In this document: one piece after another, positions 48,276-57,627 of the stretch
How positions within the stretch are numbered: the first letter of the stretch is position 1
Layout of the letters: each line of letters starts with the position of its first letter
Source of the DNA: a virus
Strand: one strand, 5' to 3'
DNA length: 64,000 nt
IMG/VR virus record: IMGVR_UViG_3300017971_000194
Span: 62,001 to 126,000 of that record
Program-made: the position numbers and the translations under genes
The notes under the pieces: model-generated
The model's database searches: none
Seen by the model: only the letters and a program-made list of their open reading frames with translations
Told to the model about the DNA's origin: nothing

Positions 48276-51200
48276 TCAACCTCTTCCCAACTCAGCTTCT
48301 CGACGTTTATCTTCAGCCAAAGCATCCATTACTACCTTCTTCACCTTTGCAGGATCTCCTTGTATATTGAAAGTGTTACTTTGATTCCTAGTGATACTTA
48401 CTGGCTTACCACCCCCAACACCACCCCCAGCAGTAGCTAATCTAGCCATGGCTTTACCTGCCAAAGCTCCTGCTGGTGCTCTCATACCACGAGCAGCTTC
48501 TGAAGGATTGAATGCTATATCACCAGCAGATAACTTGACATACCCTGTTTTTGAAACCAACATGTCATGAGTAGCAGGTTCCCCAGACATTGCCGAAGCT
48601 GGACCTTTCATAGTCCACTTCAACATCTTTTCAGTAGAACCTAAACGTTCTTTCAGGTTAGTGACATCATCAAAACCAGCACCTAATTGTTTCAAAAGAC
48701 CATAAGCCATCAAAGCCCTGAAAGAACCATCAAACACTGCATCTGCAAACGATTTCTTATCTTTAGAAACTAATTTGATCCCATCAGTAGCCATCTTTTT
48801 CAATGTCTTTGATTGTGTCTGAGCATTCCTATATGTATTCTTTGCTACAGTTACAGGATCTTGAGCAGGTGATTTTGTTACAACAGGTTCTTTCTTTTCA
48901 ATAGGAGCTGGTGTCAATTTTTTTGAAGGCTTTGTTTCCTCTTTAACTTTTGGCATAACTACTTTTGGTGCTCTTTGTATACCAGTATCCCCTCTACCCA
49001 TATAAATTTTACCATGAGTTGCTTCAAACTGAGCTTTGTATTTATCCTGCATCTTTTTAGCTTCTTTTTTACTGCGCTCAGGTTCTTCTTTCATACTCTT
49101 TAGAAGCTTAGATTCTTTTCTGGCTGCACTTAATGCAAATGTGAAATCTTTCAAATCAGATTCGGTCATATCACCTAAAGATTTAGCAAACTCATCTTTG
49201 GCTTTTTCAGCTTCAATTCCACCTTTCTTCATAGTTTCAAACAACCGATCAAATGCTCCTACATCTATATCTTCTTCATCCCAACCTCTAGCTGTAAGTA
49301 CATCAACTAATTTTTGAGGGGAGAACTCCGCACCTTTTAAAGCCTCTGAGACACCTTTGGTGATCATATCAGAATCGGTAGCATCTGCTCCAGATGTCAT
49401 TAGACCCTTTTTGAGATCTTTAACCACACCTTGATCTGCAAAACCTCCCATTTTTTCATCAAAAATCTTACCCACATCTTTGATCTTCTGTTGAGCTTTC
49501 ATGTAAGGTGTAGTCACACCAGCAAGATCCAAAATCGGAGGTAAAAGGTCTCTCAAAATAATTGAGATCATATGTCCTAAAGACCTTAGGACATTTTTGA
49601 AACCTTCTTTCATTACCTCCGACATGCTAATAGTAGCTTGTGCAGCTTTTTCAGCCACAGTCTGCTGAGTATCCATATTAGCGACTTGTTTTTTTAGTTT
49701 ATCAGACATGAAATCAGTCTTCTTAGCTTGCCTCCAAGTCCCATCAGCAGTTTGCTTATAAAGGGTGTTACCTATTTTCAGATATTCATTCCTAATACCT
49801 GTCTCTTTTTGAAGTTGTGCTAAAGAACCACCATATTTAACTGCTTCTTTTGTTTGTTTTTCCATAGCACTACGCATACCAGCATCAAGTCCCTTAATTG
49901 CCTTCCACTGTTCCAATGAAAGACCTAATTGTTGACGAGCAACCATAGCTTGAATACCAGATGCCTGAGCAATAGGCCCTGTAAAACGCTCAATAGCCGA
50001 GAATTGGACTTCTACCTGTGCCTGAAGGTCAGCACTAGCAATACCTGTAGCAGCCCCCACAAGACCTGCCTTGGCCTCTCTAGCAACTTCTGCAAAGGTT
50101 GACAATCTTCTGGCTACCTCATCCATACCTTTTGTGCCAGCAGCTTTCTTTTGAAGTTCTTCTATAGCACCAACATTCCCTTGCAAAGCCTTATTATATA
50201 AGTCTTGGTTACCAGCACTGGCAAAGAAAGCACCATTTTGATCCTTTAATGACTTCAAACCTCTCATTTGAGATCCACGTAAAGCATCTAACGTTTTCTT
50301 ATGACCAGCTAGAGCAACAATACGGATACGGTCTTGCTCACCCATATTTTTCATCTGACCAACGAGCCCACCTATCATCTCAGCAGCTTTTTTTGGGCCA
50401 ACAGATTTACCGAGAAGTTCCAGCATACCAGAAACTTCATGGGCTCGAACACCAAACAAAACAAAATCAGAAGACACATTTTTCACGGTATTGAAAAATT
50501 TACCAACATCCATATTAGCTTCAAGAGCATCCTGTTGTATCTGAGCAAATGTCATAGCAATTGCTTCAGTAGACATCCCAAGATTTTTTCTCCAATCACC
50601 GATTGTCTCAGCTCCTTCAGTAAGACCAATACCAAAATTCTTACTTGCCACATTAGCTAAATTCACAGCATCTTGTAAGTTTTTAGCATCATCTCCAGCC
50701 TGGCCTGTAACATCTGCAAATGTCCAACCAGCTTTTGACATAGCACCTAAAGCTGCTGCAAATTCTTCATGCTTAATCCCAGTTCTTAAAAAGAAACCAA
50801 AATCGTTACCTGCTTTATAAAGAGTATCTAACCCATCGTGAAAAGCACTGGCTGCATCTTTACCCTCCAAAAATGTAGCTGCCATCAAATTACCAGCACC
50901 AACATTACTTAACATAGACTTGTTAAAATCTTTGATAGCAGAATCAGCTTCTAACAAGAGCTTCACTAGGGCTCCAATAGCTGCCACTGCTGCTAATGCA
51001 GCACCTGCAACCATGGCTACTTTACCAAGACCAGATAAAGCTGCACCTCCAGCACCACCACCACCTGCTGCGGCTCCTGCACCCTTACCAGCAGCTTTTT
51101 TTGCTCCTTTACCTAACAAACCACCTTTCTTGTCAAGAGAACGAGACCATTTTTCAAGTCCAGCAGGAACTTTCTTCTGTAAAAATTCACCAGCTTTACC

Positions 51201-52073
51201 AATACCTTGGAAAAAAGCTTCTGGACTTTCTAAGGCATGGAAGGCATCATATATGAAATCAGAACCACCCTTCATAATCTTAGGCACTTCATCTTTCAAA
51301 TCCTTAGTGGTTCCTTCAGAACCCTTTTCGAATGATTTTTGAATGCCTTTTACAGTATCCCTAAAAGATCTCTGTAAGCCAACTAGGTTCTTATCATTAA
51401 CAGTTGCATTCTTCATATCTTCGATAAGGTCTTCACCTCTTTGAAAAGCATCCTCTAAATTTTCTTGGAATTCCTTTCCTCCAGTAGCTGCCATATCCTT
51501 AAAAACTTCAAACTGCTCAATCATCGTAGCAGTCTCTATATCTGGTTGCACTTCAATAGAAGGAAGACCCATAGCTTTAGGGTCAAACTCAGGCTTTATA
51601 GTAGGAGCATGTTTTAAGAGAGTCTCAAGAGCCTTACTTATAGAAGCAGCACTATCATCAACACCTTCTTTTAAACCTTTTTCTGTAGCATCTTGAATAG
51701 CAGCTTGAACAGCAGGGCTTATTTTCCCCACTGATTTTCCTGAAAAAGCTTCACCCCAAAACGAACTTGCTGCTTTAGCTTCTTTTGCTATATCCTTACG
51801 TAACCCACGAAAACCTTCAGCGAAATCTTTCTTGATAGTACCTGCAATATTTTTCGGAATCTGTTGCAATGACTTGGAAATGCCATCAACACTAGCTTTA
51901 GCTTTCTTTGCTTCTGATATGAGAGTTTTGAAACCTAATGGTTTAAAAGCTACATCTTCAGCAATACCCAAAACTGCCTTATGAATATCACCAAGATTAT
52001 TGAGAACCTTATCATGACCTTCAGTAGACAGCTTATATATCTGTTCATAAATCTCTTTTTCAACCGCAGGCAT
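48276..52073 (-). CDS. Tape measure protein
   Basis: 1265 residues; start in a TAATG overlap. Mostly helical, with a Gly/Ala-rich stretch around 325-350 and a hydrophobic segment VAMVAGAALAAVAAIGALV at about 355-375, followed by long alternating helices (AAALGAMSKAGWTFADVTG). The last part has ASAMSGEPATHDMLVSKTG and IAFNPSEAARGM, then a Gly-rich tail and TFNIQGDPAKVKKVV. These are the usual features of tape measures. Position after two chaperone-like genes and before the baseplate-end proteins agrees. It sets tail length and is ejected through the tube. No peptidase or lysozyme motif was seen. Confidence 0.88.
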   Translation of the reverse strand: MPAVEKEIYEQIYKLSTEGHDKVLNNLGDIHKAVLGIAEDVAFKPLGFKTLISEAKKAKASVDGISKSLQQIPKNIAGTIKKDFAEGFRGLRKDIAKEAKAASSFWGEAFSGKSVGKISPAVQAAIQDATEKGLKEGVDDSAASISKALETLLKHAPTIKPEFDPKAMGLPSIEVQPDIETATMIEQFEVFKDMAATGGKEFQENLEDAFQRGEDLIEDMKNATVNDKNLVGLQRSFRDTVKGIQKSFEKGSEGTTKDLKDEVPKIMKGGSDFIYDAFHALESPEAFFQGIGKAGEFLQKKVPAGLEKWSRSLDKKGGLLGKGAKKAAGKGAGAAAGGGGAGGAALSGLGKVAMVAGAALAAVAAIGALVKLLLEADSAIKDFNKSMLSNVGAGNLMAATFLEGKDAASAFHDGLDTLYKAGNDFGFFLRTGIKHEEFAAALGAMSKAGWTFADVTGQAGDDAKNLQDAVNLANVASKNFGIGLTEGAETIGDWRKNLGMSTEAIAMTFAQIQQDALEANMDVGKFFNTVKNVSSDFVLFGVRAHEVSGMLELLGKSVGPKKAAEMIGGLVGQMKNMGEQDRIRIVALAGHKKTLDALRGSQMRGLKSLKDQNGAFFASAGNQDLYNKALQGNVGAIEELQKKAAGTKGMDEVARRLSTFAEVAREAKAGLVGAATGIASADLQAQVEVQFSAIERFTGPIAQASGIQAMVARQQLGLSLEQWKAIKGLDAGMRSAMEKQTKEAVKYGGSLAQLQKETGIRNEYLKIGNTLYKQTADGTWRQAKKTDFMSDKLKKQVANMDTQQTVAEKAAQATISMSEVMKEGFKNVLRSLGHMISIILRDLLPPILDLAGVTTPYMKAQQKIKDVGKIFDEKMGGFADQGVVKDLKKGLMTSGADATDSDMITKGVSEALKGAEFSPQKLVDVLTARGWDEEDIDVGAFDRLFETMKKGGIEAEKAKDEFAKSLGDMTESDLKDFTFALSAARKESKLLKSMKEEPERSKKEAKKMQDKYKAQFEATHGKIYMGRGDTGIQRAPKVVMPKVKEETKPSKKLTPAPIEKKEPVVTKSPAQDPVTVAKNTYRNAQTQSKTLKKMATDGIKLVSKDKKSFADAVFDGSFRALMAYGLLKQLGAGFDDVTNLKERLGSTEKMLKWTMKGPASAMSGEPATHDMLVSKTGYVKLSAGDIAFNPSEAARGMRAPAGALAGKAMARLATAGGGVGGGKPVSITRNQSNTFNIQGDPAKVKKVVMDALAEDKRREAELGRG

Positions 52074-53257
52074 TATTTTCTCCCTATGTTCGGGGTCTCT
52101 ACCTCAAAACCCTCTACAATATCTGAATTTATAGAAGGATTAAGACGGTTGATGTATTTGGAAGATCTCGACATTTCATACATCCGTTGCATAGCAGGAG
52201 AATTGATAACCCCTTGACGCCTCTTCTCAAGAGATTCCTTAGCTTGATCTAGAGAAAACACTCTTTTACCAGGATTCTCATCTTGAAGATTTTGCAATTC
52301 TTCTAGAGATAGAGGGGATTCTTCCATTATTTCAAGATAACTTTCTTTTTGTTTTCTATAATCTTCTGTTGTTTTCCTTTCGTATTCTTCTATAACTTTG
52401 TCATGCCAATCTTTCTCACCCTTCAGACTACGTTCCAACTCATCCATCAATTCTTCAACAGTATTGGCTTGTATTTTAATAGTGTCATCTTCAACAACAC
52501 CTTTACGGATCATTTCTCTTTCTTCACGTTCTCTAGCTCGACGACCTTTATCATGAGCCTCTATGTTTCTAACTCCTTTGGGATTAAAACAAGATCCTAC
52601 AAACTTAGCATAATCCCAATCAACTTCACGAGCTATCTTGATGTCTTCCAAATTATTCAAAGAAACCCATAATTTCTGGTAGGTATTCAACCCAATATAC
52701 TGAGTACCTTCGACACCTGAAACCATAGGATCATTCAATTTGTAGCCTTTCAAAGACATCCAATTCTGCCGTGATACATCCTCATAACAATAGGCTTCAA
52801 TAAGAGGCCCACTTTTCACAGATAAATTATTAAGATCAGTCAACAATGTAACCATACGTGTTAAGTATGATACAGGCAAGGTTTGCAAAGATTTTATGAT
52901 ATATGGTAATGACTCAGATCTGCTCTGAAGAACATTCACATCATTTACCATAAGTATGGAATGAGCTATAAAATACAATTGGTGTATAATATGATCTGAT
53001 TGACGAAGACCTAGATACAAACGTGCTTTTTCAAACTCTACAGTATTGATTGTCTTTAAAACAAATCGTGTATCTTGGATGCAAACAGGAAGAGTCAAAA
53101 AACCCTGGAAGATAAGTTGTTCCAGATTCTTATATCGAAGCAGCCACTTTTCTTCTCGTTGTTTTTCCTTTTCTCTTTGAGACCTGTAGCGTTCTACACT
53201 TAGATCAGGATTATGTTGATCCCTATCCAATAGGGCTGTACGAGTATCTGAGACCAC
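52073..53257 (-). CDS. Second tail assembly chaperone-like protein
   Basis: 394 residues with a GTG start (AAGGTG upstream). The segment DTRFVLKTINTVEFEKARLY followed by FIAHSILMVNDVNV parallels GLKIVLRSLKAEDDILIARK and MVAYSIAQLNDMDL in the gene just upstream, so both may share a chaperone fold. The C-terminal half is charged and helical (IEEYERKTTEDYRKQKE, SLEKRRQGVINSPAM). It lies directly before the tape measure, where myoviruses carry tail assembly chaperones. Unlike the common arrangement, it is a separate gene 11 bases downstream, not a frameshifted extension. The function is inferred from this context. Confidence 0.55.
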   Translation of the reverse strand: MVSDTRTALLDRDQHNPDLSVERYRSQREKEKQREEKWLLRYKNLEQLIFQGFLTLPVCIQDTRFVLKTINTVEFEKARLYLGLRQSDHIIHQLYFIAHSILMVNDVNVLQSRSESLPYIIKSLQTLPVSYLTRMVTLLTDLNNLSVKSGPLIEAYCYEDVSRQNWMSLKGYKLNDPMVSGVEGTQYIGLNTYQKLWVSLNNLEDIKIAREVDWDYAKFVGSCFNPKGVRNIEAHDKGRRAREREEREMIRKGVVEDDTIKIQANTVEELMDELERSLKGEKDWHDKVIEEYERKTTEDYRKQKESYLEIMEESPLSLEELQNLQDENPGKRVFSLDQAKESLEKRRQGVINSPAMQRMYEMSRSSKYINRLNPSINSDIVEGFEVETPNIGRK

Positions 53258-53268
53258 ATCAAAGCACC

Positions 53269-53916
53269 TTATGGATTAGATGGAGATTCAGCATTTGAAT
53301 CGTTATCTACTTCAGGAGGTGATGTATCTGTAGAAGGTTCCTCCTTAGACAATTTTGCTTCAGCCTCCAACTTTTCATTCTCAAACAAATTACTCTCTAT
53401 ATCAGAAGCTTCACTAGAAGGAGTCTCTTTCTGAGATTTCAAAGATTCTATTTTGTCCTGCAACCTCTTAATCTCAGCATCAACATCAAAGACTTCGTAT
53501 TCAACCCCTTCTTCAGCACTATTCTCAGTCTTAACCAGAAGTTCACCATACTTCTTAAAGCATACAGAAACCACTGATCGTGACCATGTAGAAAGCAACT
53601 CGAACAAATACTCTTCCTTAGTCTTCGTCTTTGGTTTATCACCTTCTTTTTCTGGTTTTAGGGGTATAGCTTTGATACCTCTCAAGTCCATGTCATTGAG
53701 CTGTGCAATAGAATAAGCTACCATCCACATCTTATAGGTCTGGACATACTCTAGCCCCTCAGAATCGAGTTCTGCCATCTTACGGGCTATTAAGATATCA
53801 TCTTCTGCTTTAAGGGAACGAAGTACAATTTTGAGACCAGAAACCTCAAAAGATATTTCTAGAAGACCAACATCTTTTAGTTGCTCTAGTCCATCAAGTA
53901 GGAATGCTGAAGGCAT
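53269..53916 (-). CDS. Probable tail assembly chaperone
   Basis: 215 residues, ATG with TGGAG. N-terminal half shows the compact pattern of tail assembly chaperones (FEVSGLKIVLRSLKAEDDIL, KMWMVAYSIAQLNDMDL). The C-terminal 80 residues are a low-complexity acidic tail with a coiled-coil segment (DAEIKRLQDKIESLKSQ) and an end rich in E, S, D and P. Located between tube and tape measure, the standard place for these proteins, which bind the tape measure during tail assembly. No frameshift signal was found at its end. Confidence 0.65.
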   Translation of the reverse strand: MPSAFLLDGLEQLKDVGLLEISFEVSGLKIVLRSLKAEDDILIARKMAELDSEGLEYVQTYKMWMVAYSIAQLNDMDLRGIKAIPLKPEKEGDKPKTKTKEEYLFELLSTWSRSVVSVCFKKYGELLVKTENSAEEGVEYEVFDVDAEIKRLQDKIESLKSQKETPSSEASDIESNLFENEKLEAEAKLSKEEPSTDTSPPEVDNDSNAESPSNP

Positions 53917-53956
53917 GATTTACTCCACATAACATAACATAAAGGGATAAGATGGA

Positions 53957-54610
53957 TTACGCAAATCTTACAGAGCGTTTGATATCTCCACCTGAATCCA
54001 AGCTAGAATATGTATTATCCAAAGTCAACCTAGCATACTGGCTTTGATTTGGAGTCACATTATCTAGAACATCTGAGACAGTAATATCGAGGTCTTCATT
54101 CACAATAGCTGAATCTGCTGGGTAAGAAGCTGAATAGCTATTGATCCAACATGCCTCGAAATATGTGACAATGGCCCGTGAACTGTCTTCAACAGCAGGT
54201 GTAACCCTAGTCCATTTCAACTCTTGATTCACAAGATGTGACAAGACAAGTTCCTGCTTTATATCAAAAGGCCATCTATGATGTTTAAGGGAGCGTACAA
54301 GACCTTCTGCACCACCATAGTATCCCAGGGCCTGATAGAAGTTCTGGAGATACAACATAGCCCTAGAAGCACTGATGCTCATAGGGTCAGTGACTGAAGG
54401 AACGAGTTCTGCTACTTGATCACCATACCCAATACCCCGAACCGGATCAATGGTTCTGCTCTCTGAAAGATCAAATGAAGCAACATTTCCGATCTGAGTC
54501 AGATTGCTATCTCCACCTGTTGCAAAAGCAAAGATCCTATTCTTCTGACTGATAGCAGTCCGAGTATTAGGGGTGGCTCCCTTACGGTAAATATAATTGT
54601 CGTTTGACAT
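53957..54610 (-). CDS. Probable tail tube protein
   Basis: 217 residues, ATG with GAGGTAGG. The sequence begins with a short N-terminal arm, then FATGGDSNLTQIGNVASFDL, a tube-like strand pattern, then IDPVRGIGYGDQVAELVPS, which resembles the gp19-like loop of contractile-tail tubes, and ends with paired strands (EACWINSYSASYP, EDLDITVSDVLDNV). Length is close to usual for tube proteins (140-220). It lies upstream of the chaperone and tape measure genes, as expected. The sheath gene is separated from it by the regulatory island, a less common arrangement. Confidence 0.7.
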   Translation of the reverse strand: MSNDNYIYRKGATPNTRTAISQKNRIFAFATGGDSNLTQIGNVASFDLSESRTIDPVRGIGYGDQVAELVPSVTDPMSISASRAMLYLQNFYQALGYYGGAEGLVRSLKHHRWPFDIKQELVLSHLVNQELKWTRVTPAVEDSSRAIVTYFEACWINSYSASYPADSAIVNEDLDITVSDVLDNVTPNQSQYARLTLDNTYSSLDSGGDIKRSVRFA

Positions 54611-54674
54611 TGCCTACCTCAATCTATGACATCTACAGGTCAAGTCCCATAGATATTGTATGCTCAAACAGCAA

Positions 54675-55058
54675 TTACCGAGGGAACAGTTCCAGATCCC
54701 TTTCAATTGCTTTTAGCTCACGGATCGCTACTGGATCAAAAGGAGCCTTATTTTCAGTGAGGTCAGCAAGCCTGGTGATGATACCAGCAAGATCCTTACG
54801 AGCAGCCCTTGTATCACGAGTCACTCTTTCCTGCTCAGCAGCTTCCAAGCAATCCAAACAATCTGCTGCGGTATTCAAGATATTTGCTAATCTGATACGA
54901 GCAGTTCTAGATGCTGCCTCTCTGGTCATACGGGGTCTTTTAGACCTTGCACTTCTACGACTAGGACGTTCGACATTGGTAGCTCTCGAAGCGGACTTTC
55001 TCCGACGAACCCTTCTCTCTAGTCTGCTAATTGCTGATTCTGCATTTTGGCGTCTCAT
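54675..55058 (-). CDS. Small Arg-rich protein
   Basis: 127 residues, ATG with AGGAGGT. The first 55 residues are very rich in Arg and Ser (RRVRRRKSASRA, SRRSARSKRPRM), followed by helices with Cys pair CLDC near 68-71. The opposite strand has a longer open frame, but it lacks a good ribosome site and is not compatible with the operon; the minus-strand gene fits the spacing on both sides. Possibly binds nucleic acid or acidic partner proteins; no family recognised. Confidence 0.65.
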   Translation of the reverse strand: MRRQNAESAISRLERRVRRRKSASRATNVERPSRRSARSKRPRMTREAASRTARIRLANILNTAADCLDCLEAAEQERVTRDTRAARKDLAGIITRLADLTENKAPFDPVAIRELKAIERDLELFPR

Positions 55059-55088
55059 TCGATTACCTCCTAGTGGTTTACACTATAA

Positions 55089-55892
55089 CTAACCAAAAAA
55101 CCTACGGCATAAAGAAATTACAAAACTTCTTTCTCTCTTAATAGAGATTATTAAAAAATTATCCAATTTTCTGTAGTCACCCATCTTGGATGCGATCTTC
55201 TCCATAGGAACTTCTATAAATATAGACTTTTTGAACAACACTGCCTCATCACCCATAAAGCATAAACCATACTCTATACCCTTACGATATAGAGAGTCAA
55301 TGTCTTTTAGGTCTTCAATTTCAGCTATCACATAAGACCCTCTCTGTTCTAGAATATTAGGTTCTGACAATTGAGATCTATGTGTGTTAGGTACGATGTT
55401 ATTTGAGAGATACCAATGGAAAGTATCGATAGCTACACGTAGTATTTCACCCAAACTATCTTCTGAAAGATTCTCTTCATGTTCCTTATCAGGCAGTAAT
55501 GAAAATATACTGTATAGTAGAGCATCTATTCTAGGTGGTATATTGATAAAACCAACGCTTCCCCAACGCTCAATACGATCCACAACTGATACCAATTCAG
55601 GTGCTCTCTCTGAATAAATATCAAGATCATATAGAAAAAAGCATGGAGCCAAAGCATTTGAATAATGACGAATATGATTCATAACCATTGTATTAGGCAA
55701 TGATCGACCAAGCAATAGACTCTCATAGAATAAATGCAAAGATGATGGGAAAAACGGAGAATAACCATCACCATGATGATTAAATGTGTTACATTCTAAA
55801 GTAGAGACTTGATCTGGGGAAGCCCCCGTTTCAAAGGTCACTACTTCAGGAGAAACACCAGCACAAGTTTTTTGAATCAATATCTTCTTCAT
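55089..55892 (-). CDS. Unknown protein with NHHGDG motif
   Basis: 267 residues, ATG with a weak GAAG site. Near residue 38 the motif TFNHHGDGYSP is followed by LFYESLLLGRSLPN, then MNHIRHYSNALAPCFFLYDLD. The clustered His and Asp residues could form a metal site, as in DHH-type phosphoesterases, but the assignment is weak. The C-terminal part (SYVIAEIEDLKDIDS, ISLCRRFFG) shows no known motif. Located 34 bases downstream of the zinc-knuckle gene and co-directional with the tail genes. Function unknown; not obviously structural. Confidence 0.55.
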   Translation of the reverse strand: MKKILIQKTCAGVSPEVVTFETGASPDQVSTLECNTFNHHGDGYSPFFPSSLHLFYESLLLGRSLPNTMVMNHIRHYSNALAPCFFLYDLDIYSERAPELVSVVDRIERWGSVGFINIPPRIDALLYSIFSLLPDKEHEENLSEDSLGEILRVAIDTFHWYLSNNIVPNTHRSQLSEPNILEQRGSYVIAEIEDLKDIDSLYRKGIEYGLCFMGDEAVLFKKSIFIEVPMEKIASKMGDYRKLDNFLIISIKRERSFVISLCRRFFG

Positions 55893-55926
55893 AACTTCTA
55901 GAGTATATCGAAGATATTGATGAAGA

Positions 55927-57483
55927 TCAATCTTTCTCTAGAGCCGATTCAATCTGGGAAGAACTAATTTCCCGCAACTTATCATGTGCTCCAACAGGAA
56001 TTACCCCGTTGAAAAGAAGCTCGAACCACTTCTCAATCTTATCAGCTCCTGCAAAGGCACAGATGTTCTTAGTAGCATTGTTCCATTCTTCCCACAAAGG
56101 ATCATCCTCTGATGGGGCATCAAAGCATGGAGGCTTCACTAGCCATGCATACACAGCATCAATCACGGAACCATCGATCCTGAAGCTGTGGATATAAAAC
56201 AAGTCACCTACCTCCCAGAACACATCTGGACGATCCATACGAAGCTTTGCCCTCAGTAAAAACCTCCCATCAGATTCTTCTGGCAGAGCATAATAATTCC
56301 TGAAATTCGAGGTCAGAACCTTCAAATCATCATCTATCCTGATATACCTGACCTGGAATTTATCAGCCAAACTCACGATGAGTTCTCGTTCCCACACTTG
56401 ACCTTCCCAAGCCATATCCTTTTTGGAAAAGAAGAGAAGGCTATTCTTTTCTAGATCTAGAAGAACACGTCCATCACTACGAACACCATTTAAACTGTCC
56501 CTCCAGACCCAGTATTCAAGCTCAGGGAACTTCCTATCCAAACTTGAGTCAAGCTCTTTAGTGATCTCTGAAATGGACACAGAGGTCAATTTCAGCTCTT
56601 TCACCTCCTTGTAAGATTTCTTATCTTCAAGAACCCTACTCATATCGACATTGGGAGTTGGATCTACATCTTCTTTTGTACGCCTCCCTTTCTTCCCTCT
56701 TGGGAGAACTTCAATGTCATGCTCATCAAAGAACTCTGACTCCCCACCTTTCTTTGTAGCTTCTCGATACTGCTGATAATGAGCTGAACAAAGCCCTCTT
56801 GAATGAGCTTTCCTACCACAATCATTTATGAGGCAGATATCTGCACTGGGAGACACCGCTGCCTCAGATGTCTCCCTACGTGCTTTTGGGTAGTTTCCCT
56901 CCCCTTTTTCTTGACCTCCTGTGTCAGCACTCTTAGCTTCATTCTTTGCTGGGGTTTTCACAGCAGACTTACGTGACCCCCTTTTCCTTCGAGCTTTACC
57001 CTTCTCAATATCCTCAGAAGTGACCTTATACTTCTTGAGCCACCTTTGCTCAGACTCAGGGCTCTTTTTCTGGGCTAATCGATGTGATTGGTAGTGCCTT
57101 ATACATAAACCTTTTGAATAGAAAGGCTCTGAACAGTCTGGCACAATACATTGTTCCTCATCATGGTCATGGTCATGGTCATGGTCATGTTGAGGTTCTG
57201 AACATGAAACCTCAGCAGATGCTGACTTTGGCTTTAGGGCTTTTGGTTTGGACTTAGGTTTTGGTTTTCTCTCCGGTGTTTCGACACTCTGCAACTCTTT
57301 AAGTTCAGGTCGAACACCAGAACCACCCAAAGCATTAGCCACAGATTTCAGATTTTCCTGGAGAATCTTCTGATTCTCTAGACCAACCCTTTGATTCTCC
57401 AGGATTTGACGATTCATTTCTAGAGACTCATATACAGCCTCTATAATGCCATCAAGCTCTGGAATATTGAATTTAAAGTTCAT
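55927..57483 (-). CDS. Putative nucleic-acid-binding protein with two zinc-knuckle-like motifs
   Basis: 518 residues from the ATG at 57483; GGAGG lies 7 bases upstream, and a GTG two codons earlier falls in the ribosome site. N-terminal coiled coil at about 15-50 (LEMNRQILENQRVGLENQK). Two copies of C-x4-C-x9-C-x2-H: C112, C117, C127, H130 (ending SKGLCIRHYQ) and C217, C222, C232, H235 (ending SRGLCSAHYQ). The motif GLCxxHYxxxR occurs in phage HNH-associated and DNA-binding zinc modules. Between coil and first motif lies an HD repeat (HDHDHDHDHD). Basic linkers surround the motifs. The C-terminal 220 residues are a separate domain (YWVWRDSLNGVRSDGRVLL) of unknown family. First gene of the minus-strand unit leaving the divergent promoter region. 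Confidence 0.65.
   Translation of the reverse strand: MNFKFNIPELDGIIEAVYESLEMNRQILENQRVGLENQKILQENLKSVANALGGSGVRPELKELQSVETPERKPKPKSKPKALKPKSASAEVSCSEPQHDHDHDHDHDEEQCIVPDCSEPFYSKGLCIRHYQSHRLAQKKSPESEQRWLKKYKVTSEDIEKGKARRKRGSRKSAVKTPAKNEAKSADTGGQEKGEGNYPKARRETSEAAVSPSADICLINDCGRKAHSRGLCSAHYQQYREATKKGGESEFFDEHDIEVLPRGKKGRRTKEDVDPTPNVDMSRVLEDKKSYKEVKELKLTSVSISEITKELDSSLDRKFPELEYWVWRDSLNGVRSDGRVLLDLEKNSLLFFSKKDMAWEGQVWERELIVSLADKFQVRYIRIDDDLKVLTSNFRNYYALPEESDGRFLLRAKLRMDRPDVFWEVGDLFYIHSFRIDGSVIDAVYAWLVKPPCFDAPSEDDPLWEEWNNATKNICAFAGADKIEKWFELLFNGVIPVGAHDKLREISSSQIESALEKD
57161..57189. repeat. Hexanucleotide tandem repeat (TCATGG)
   Basis: Four full copies of TCATGG plus a partial fifth. On the minus strand it encodes the HD dipeptide repeat of the zinc-knuckle protein. 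Six-base units keep the frame, so length change would alter only the number of His-Asp pairs, which may bind divalent metal. Confidence 0.85.
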
Positions 57484-57627
57484 AGCCACCTCCTGTTACG
57501 AGCATAGATTATCCATGCCCTATAGTTCTATACTACAATTCTCTAAATTTTTATAGTGAAAATTTCTATAATTTTTTTATTTATCTTCTTAGTGAGAGTT
57601 ATCTACTGATAGAGACAGGAGAACTAA
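57484..57627. promoter_or_regulatory. Divergent intergenic region with candidate promoters
   Basis: 144 bases between divergent genes, very AT-rich. It contains the inverted repeat TTATAG (57551-57556) / CTATAA (57566-57571) and a second pair CTATAG / CTATA around 57520-57532. AT-rich TATA-like boxes are available in both directions; no convincing -35 box was found. The plus-strand gene has AGGAG at 57617-57621 and the minus-strand gene has GGAGG near 57490. This is the likely switch between the sigma-like gene and the large minus-strand transcription unit. Promoter positions are inferred. Confidence 0.45.

Noticed and set aside
42204-52073. Lysozyme or peptidase domain in the spike or tape measure
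   Set aside because: No catalytic motif of known lysozyme, transglycosylase or endopeptidase families was visible in either protein.
53257-53290. Programmed frameshift joining the two chaperone-like genes
   Set aside because: Each gene has its own start and ribosome site, and no slippery sequence was found at the junction.
54604-55092. 162-codon open frame on the plus strand opposite the Arg-rich gene
   Set aside because: No good ribosome site, unlikely composition, and the minus-strand gene has AGGAGGT and fits the operon spacing.
55089-55892. Firm DHH phosphoesterase assignment for the NHHGDG protein
   Set aside because: Only one short His-rich motif supports it; the other DHH-family motifs cannot be identified.
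57161-57189. Hexamer repeat as a phase-variation switch
   Set aside because: Six-base units keep the reading frame, so changes would not turn the gene on or off.
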